A DNA stretch of 64,000 nt from Oceanospirillum sp048270425 (GTDB lineage: Bacteria; Pseudomonadota; Gammaproteobacteria; Pseudomonadales; Halomonadaceae), in assembly GCA_048270425.1 (NCBI GenBank), contig JBLWSY010000016.1, forward strand, positions 1 to 64,000, given 5' to 3'. The notes under the pieces were generated by a model, which was given only the letters and a program-made list of their open reading frames with translations, had not been told where the DNA came from and made no database searches. Both the position numbers and the translations under genes were made by a program. Of the stretch, positions 63,226 to 64,000 are shown piece by piece. The first letter of the stretch is position 1; the number at the start of each line of letters is the position of its first letter.

Positions 63226-64000
63226 TTATTCCCGATCCAGACGAGGGTCGTTAGCAACACGGCCAGAGCGAGGTTTGCGCTCACGTGTTTTCTTAACAAC
63301 ATCTTTCTTTTCCGGCAGAGCAATCGCTTCGTCGTTCGGCTTCAGAGTTGGAATCTTCAGCTCTACGTCACCATTTTCTTTTGCGATTTTGGCGCGTACC
63401 TTACGGCTGACACGCTTTCTTGGTTGAGCTTCTGCAGCTGGAGCTTCTTCGGCTACTGGTTGAGTCGCTTCAGTTGCTTTCACAGCGGTTGGTGTTTCTT
63501 GAGTTGCAGCGGCTTCAGCAGGAGCAGATTCAACAGCAGAAGCTTCTTCAACAACTTCAACAGGAGCGGCTTGTTCAGCTTCTACAGGAGCTTCTTCTTT
63601 AGCTTCAGTCGGTTCTTTAGCTTCAGCCGACAGGGCTTCTTCCTCTGTAGTTACACTGGCTTCAGCCTCTGCAATTTCAACGGTTTCACTGTGCTGCGCT
63701 GCCTCTGCAGCAACCGGAGTCGTTGTATCAACAGCTTGCTCTGTTTCAGCAGTAGCCGTCGGAGCTTCGGCCACCAGCACTTCTTCAGTCCGGGCTTCTT
63801 CAGTAGCGGGAGCTTCTTCAACCTTGGTTGCTTCAGTGTTTTCAACAACGTCAACATTTTCAGCAGGTTCAGTCGTTTTAGCGGTTTCAGTTACTTTGGC
63901 TGATTCAACCGGAGCACTCTGAGTGCCACCTGCAGGAACCGAGGCTGCTTTAGCTGCTTCTGCTGCACTTTCAGCATCAGCCTGGACAGAAGGTTCTTCA
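63226..64000 (-). CDS. rne: C-terminal part of probable ribonuclease E, truncated by the window edge
   Basis: A minus-strand frame of 257 codons is open from the right edge to the stop at 63226. Most of it is low complexity, rich in Ala, Glu, Val, Pro and Thr (EEAPATEEARTEE-like text), as in the disordered degradosome scaffold of RNase E. A basic segment near the end (RKRVSRKVRAKIAKENGDVE) could bind RNA, and the tail KPRSGRVANDPRLDRE resembles the GR-x-x-NDPR ending I recall for related RNase E proteins. The position after murB also fits. The catalytic half is outside the window, so the name is inferred. Confidence 0.72.
   Translation of the reverse strand, partial: EEPSVQADAESAAEAAKAASVPAGGTQSAPVESAKVTETAKTTEPAENVDVVENTEATKVEEAPATEEARTEEVLVAEAPTATAETEQAVDTTTPVAAEAAQHSETVEIAEAEASVTTEEEALSAEAKEPTEAKEEAPVEAEQAAPVEVVEEASAVESAPAEAAATQETPTAVKATEATQPVAEEAPAAEAQPRKRVSRKVRAKIAKENGDVELKIPTLKPNDEAIALPEKKDVVKKTRERKPRSGRVANDPRLDRE

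Noticed and set aside
63187..63903. 238-codon Phe/Ser/Arg-rich plus-strand frame opposite rne
   Set aside because: Mirror of the Ala/Glu-rich repeats of the RNase E tail; composition is an artefact of GCT/GAA codons read in reverse.
1..64000. CRISPR arrays, IS elements, tRNA and rRNA genes
   Set aside because: No spaced identical repeats of 24-40 bases, no transposase-like frame with inverted ends, and no cloverleaf or rRNA sequence noticed on either strand.

Overview
The window looks like chromosome from a marine gammaproteobacterium of the Oceanospirillales / Pseudomonas-like branch, at roughly even GC. The signs are a complete Na+-translocating NADH:quinone reductase operon with apbE and nqrM, a soluble transhydrogenase SthA, E. 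coli-type MurB, LpxK, KdsB and ComEC, and many c-di-GMP and chemotaxis signalling proteins. From memory, the order csiV-mfd-gap-nqrABCDEF-sthA ... lolCD-comEC-exbBD-lpxK-trm112-kdsB-ptp-murB-rne resembles a contiguous block in Pseudomonas aeruginosa (about PA2976 to PA3003). I could not check this by alignment. I see no rRNA, tRNA, IS element, phage or CRISPR array.

Left part (1-23 kb): a split late cobalamin pathway (cobU at 1.0 kb; cbiP, cbiB and a CobD-like decarboxylase at 6.9-10.9 kb). It is interrupted by a DMT transporter and two tandem 7TM-GGDEF proteins, one with an intact GGDEF motif and one degenerate. Then come a 1243-residue hybrid histidine kinase with four PAS domains, a small basic protein with a C-terminal membrane segment, the nucleosidase PpnN, a YfcL-family protein, a nucleobase-type permease with a paired palindrome upstream, and two methyl-accepting chemotaxis proteins.

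Middle (23-38.6 kb): a conserved housekeeping block with CsiV-like protein, Mfd, a GAPDH with a long N-terminal extension, NqrA-F with their flavin-insertion and maturation factors ApbE and NqrM, and SthA. Together these handle NADH oxidation, sodium pumping and NAD(P)H balance.

Accessory middle (38.6-49.3 kb): a divergent cluster coding for a GNAT-C39 peptidase fusion, an M14-like metallohydrolase (DUF2817) and an ATP-grasp ligase with a RimK-like N-terminal domain. It is followed by a LEA-2 lipoprotein, a GAF-GGDEF cyclase, a compact two-gene module that looks like a PARP-type ADP-ribosyltransferase toxin with a 59-residue partner, an AT-rich four-TM protein resembling abortive-infection proteins, and aguBA for putrescine synthesis. 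The ligase/peptidase cluster and the ADP-ribosyltransferase module are the best candidates for poorly described systems.

Right part (49.6-64 kb): cell-envelope biogenesis. A single LolC/E-type permease with LolD and an outer-membrane phospholipase A, a DUF2062 protein divergent from ComEC, then ExbB/ExbD, MsbA, LpxK, Trm112-like, KdsB, a low-molecular-weight tyrosine phosphatase and MurB, all on the plus strand. Last come a small coiled-coil hypothetical protein and the acidic C-terminal tail of what is probably RNase E, running off the right edge. Several starts given here differ from the longest open frame because a ribosome binding site and the family's usual N-terminus favour an internal start; each case is explained.
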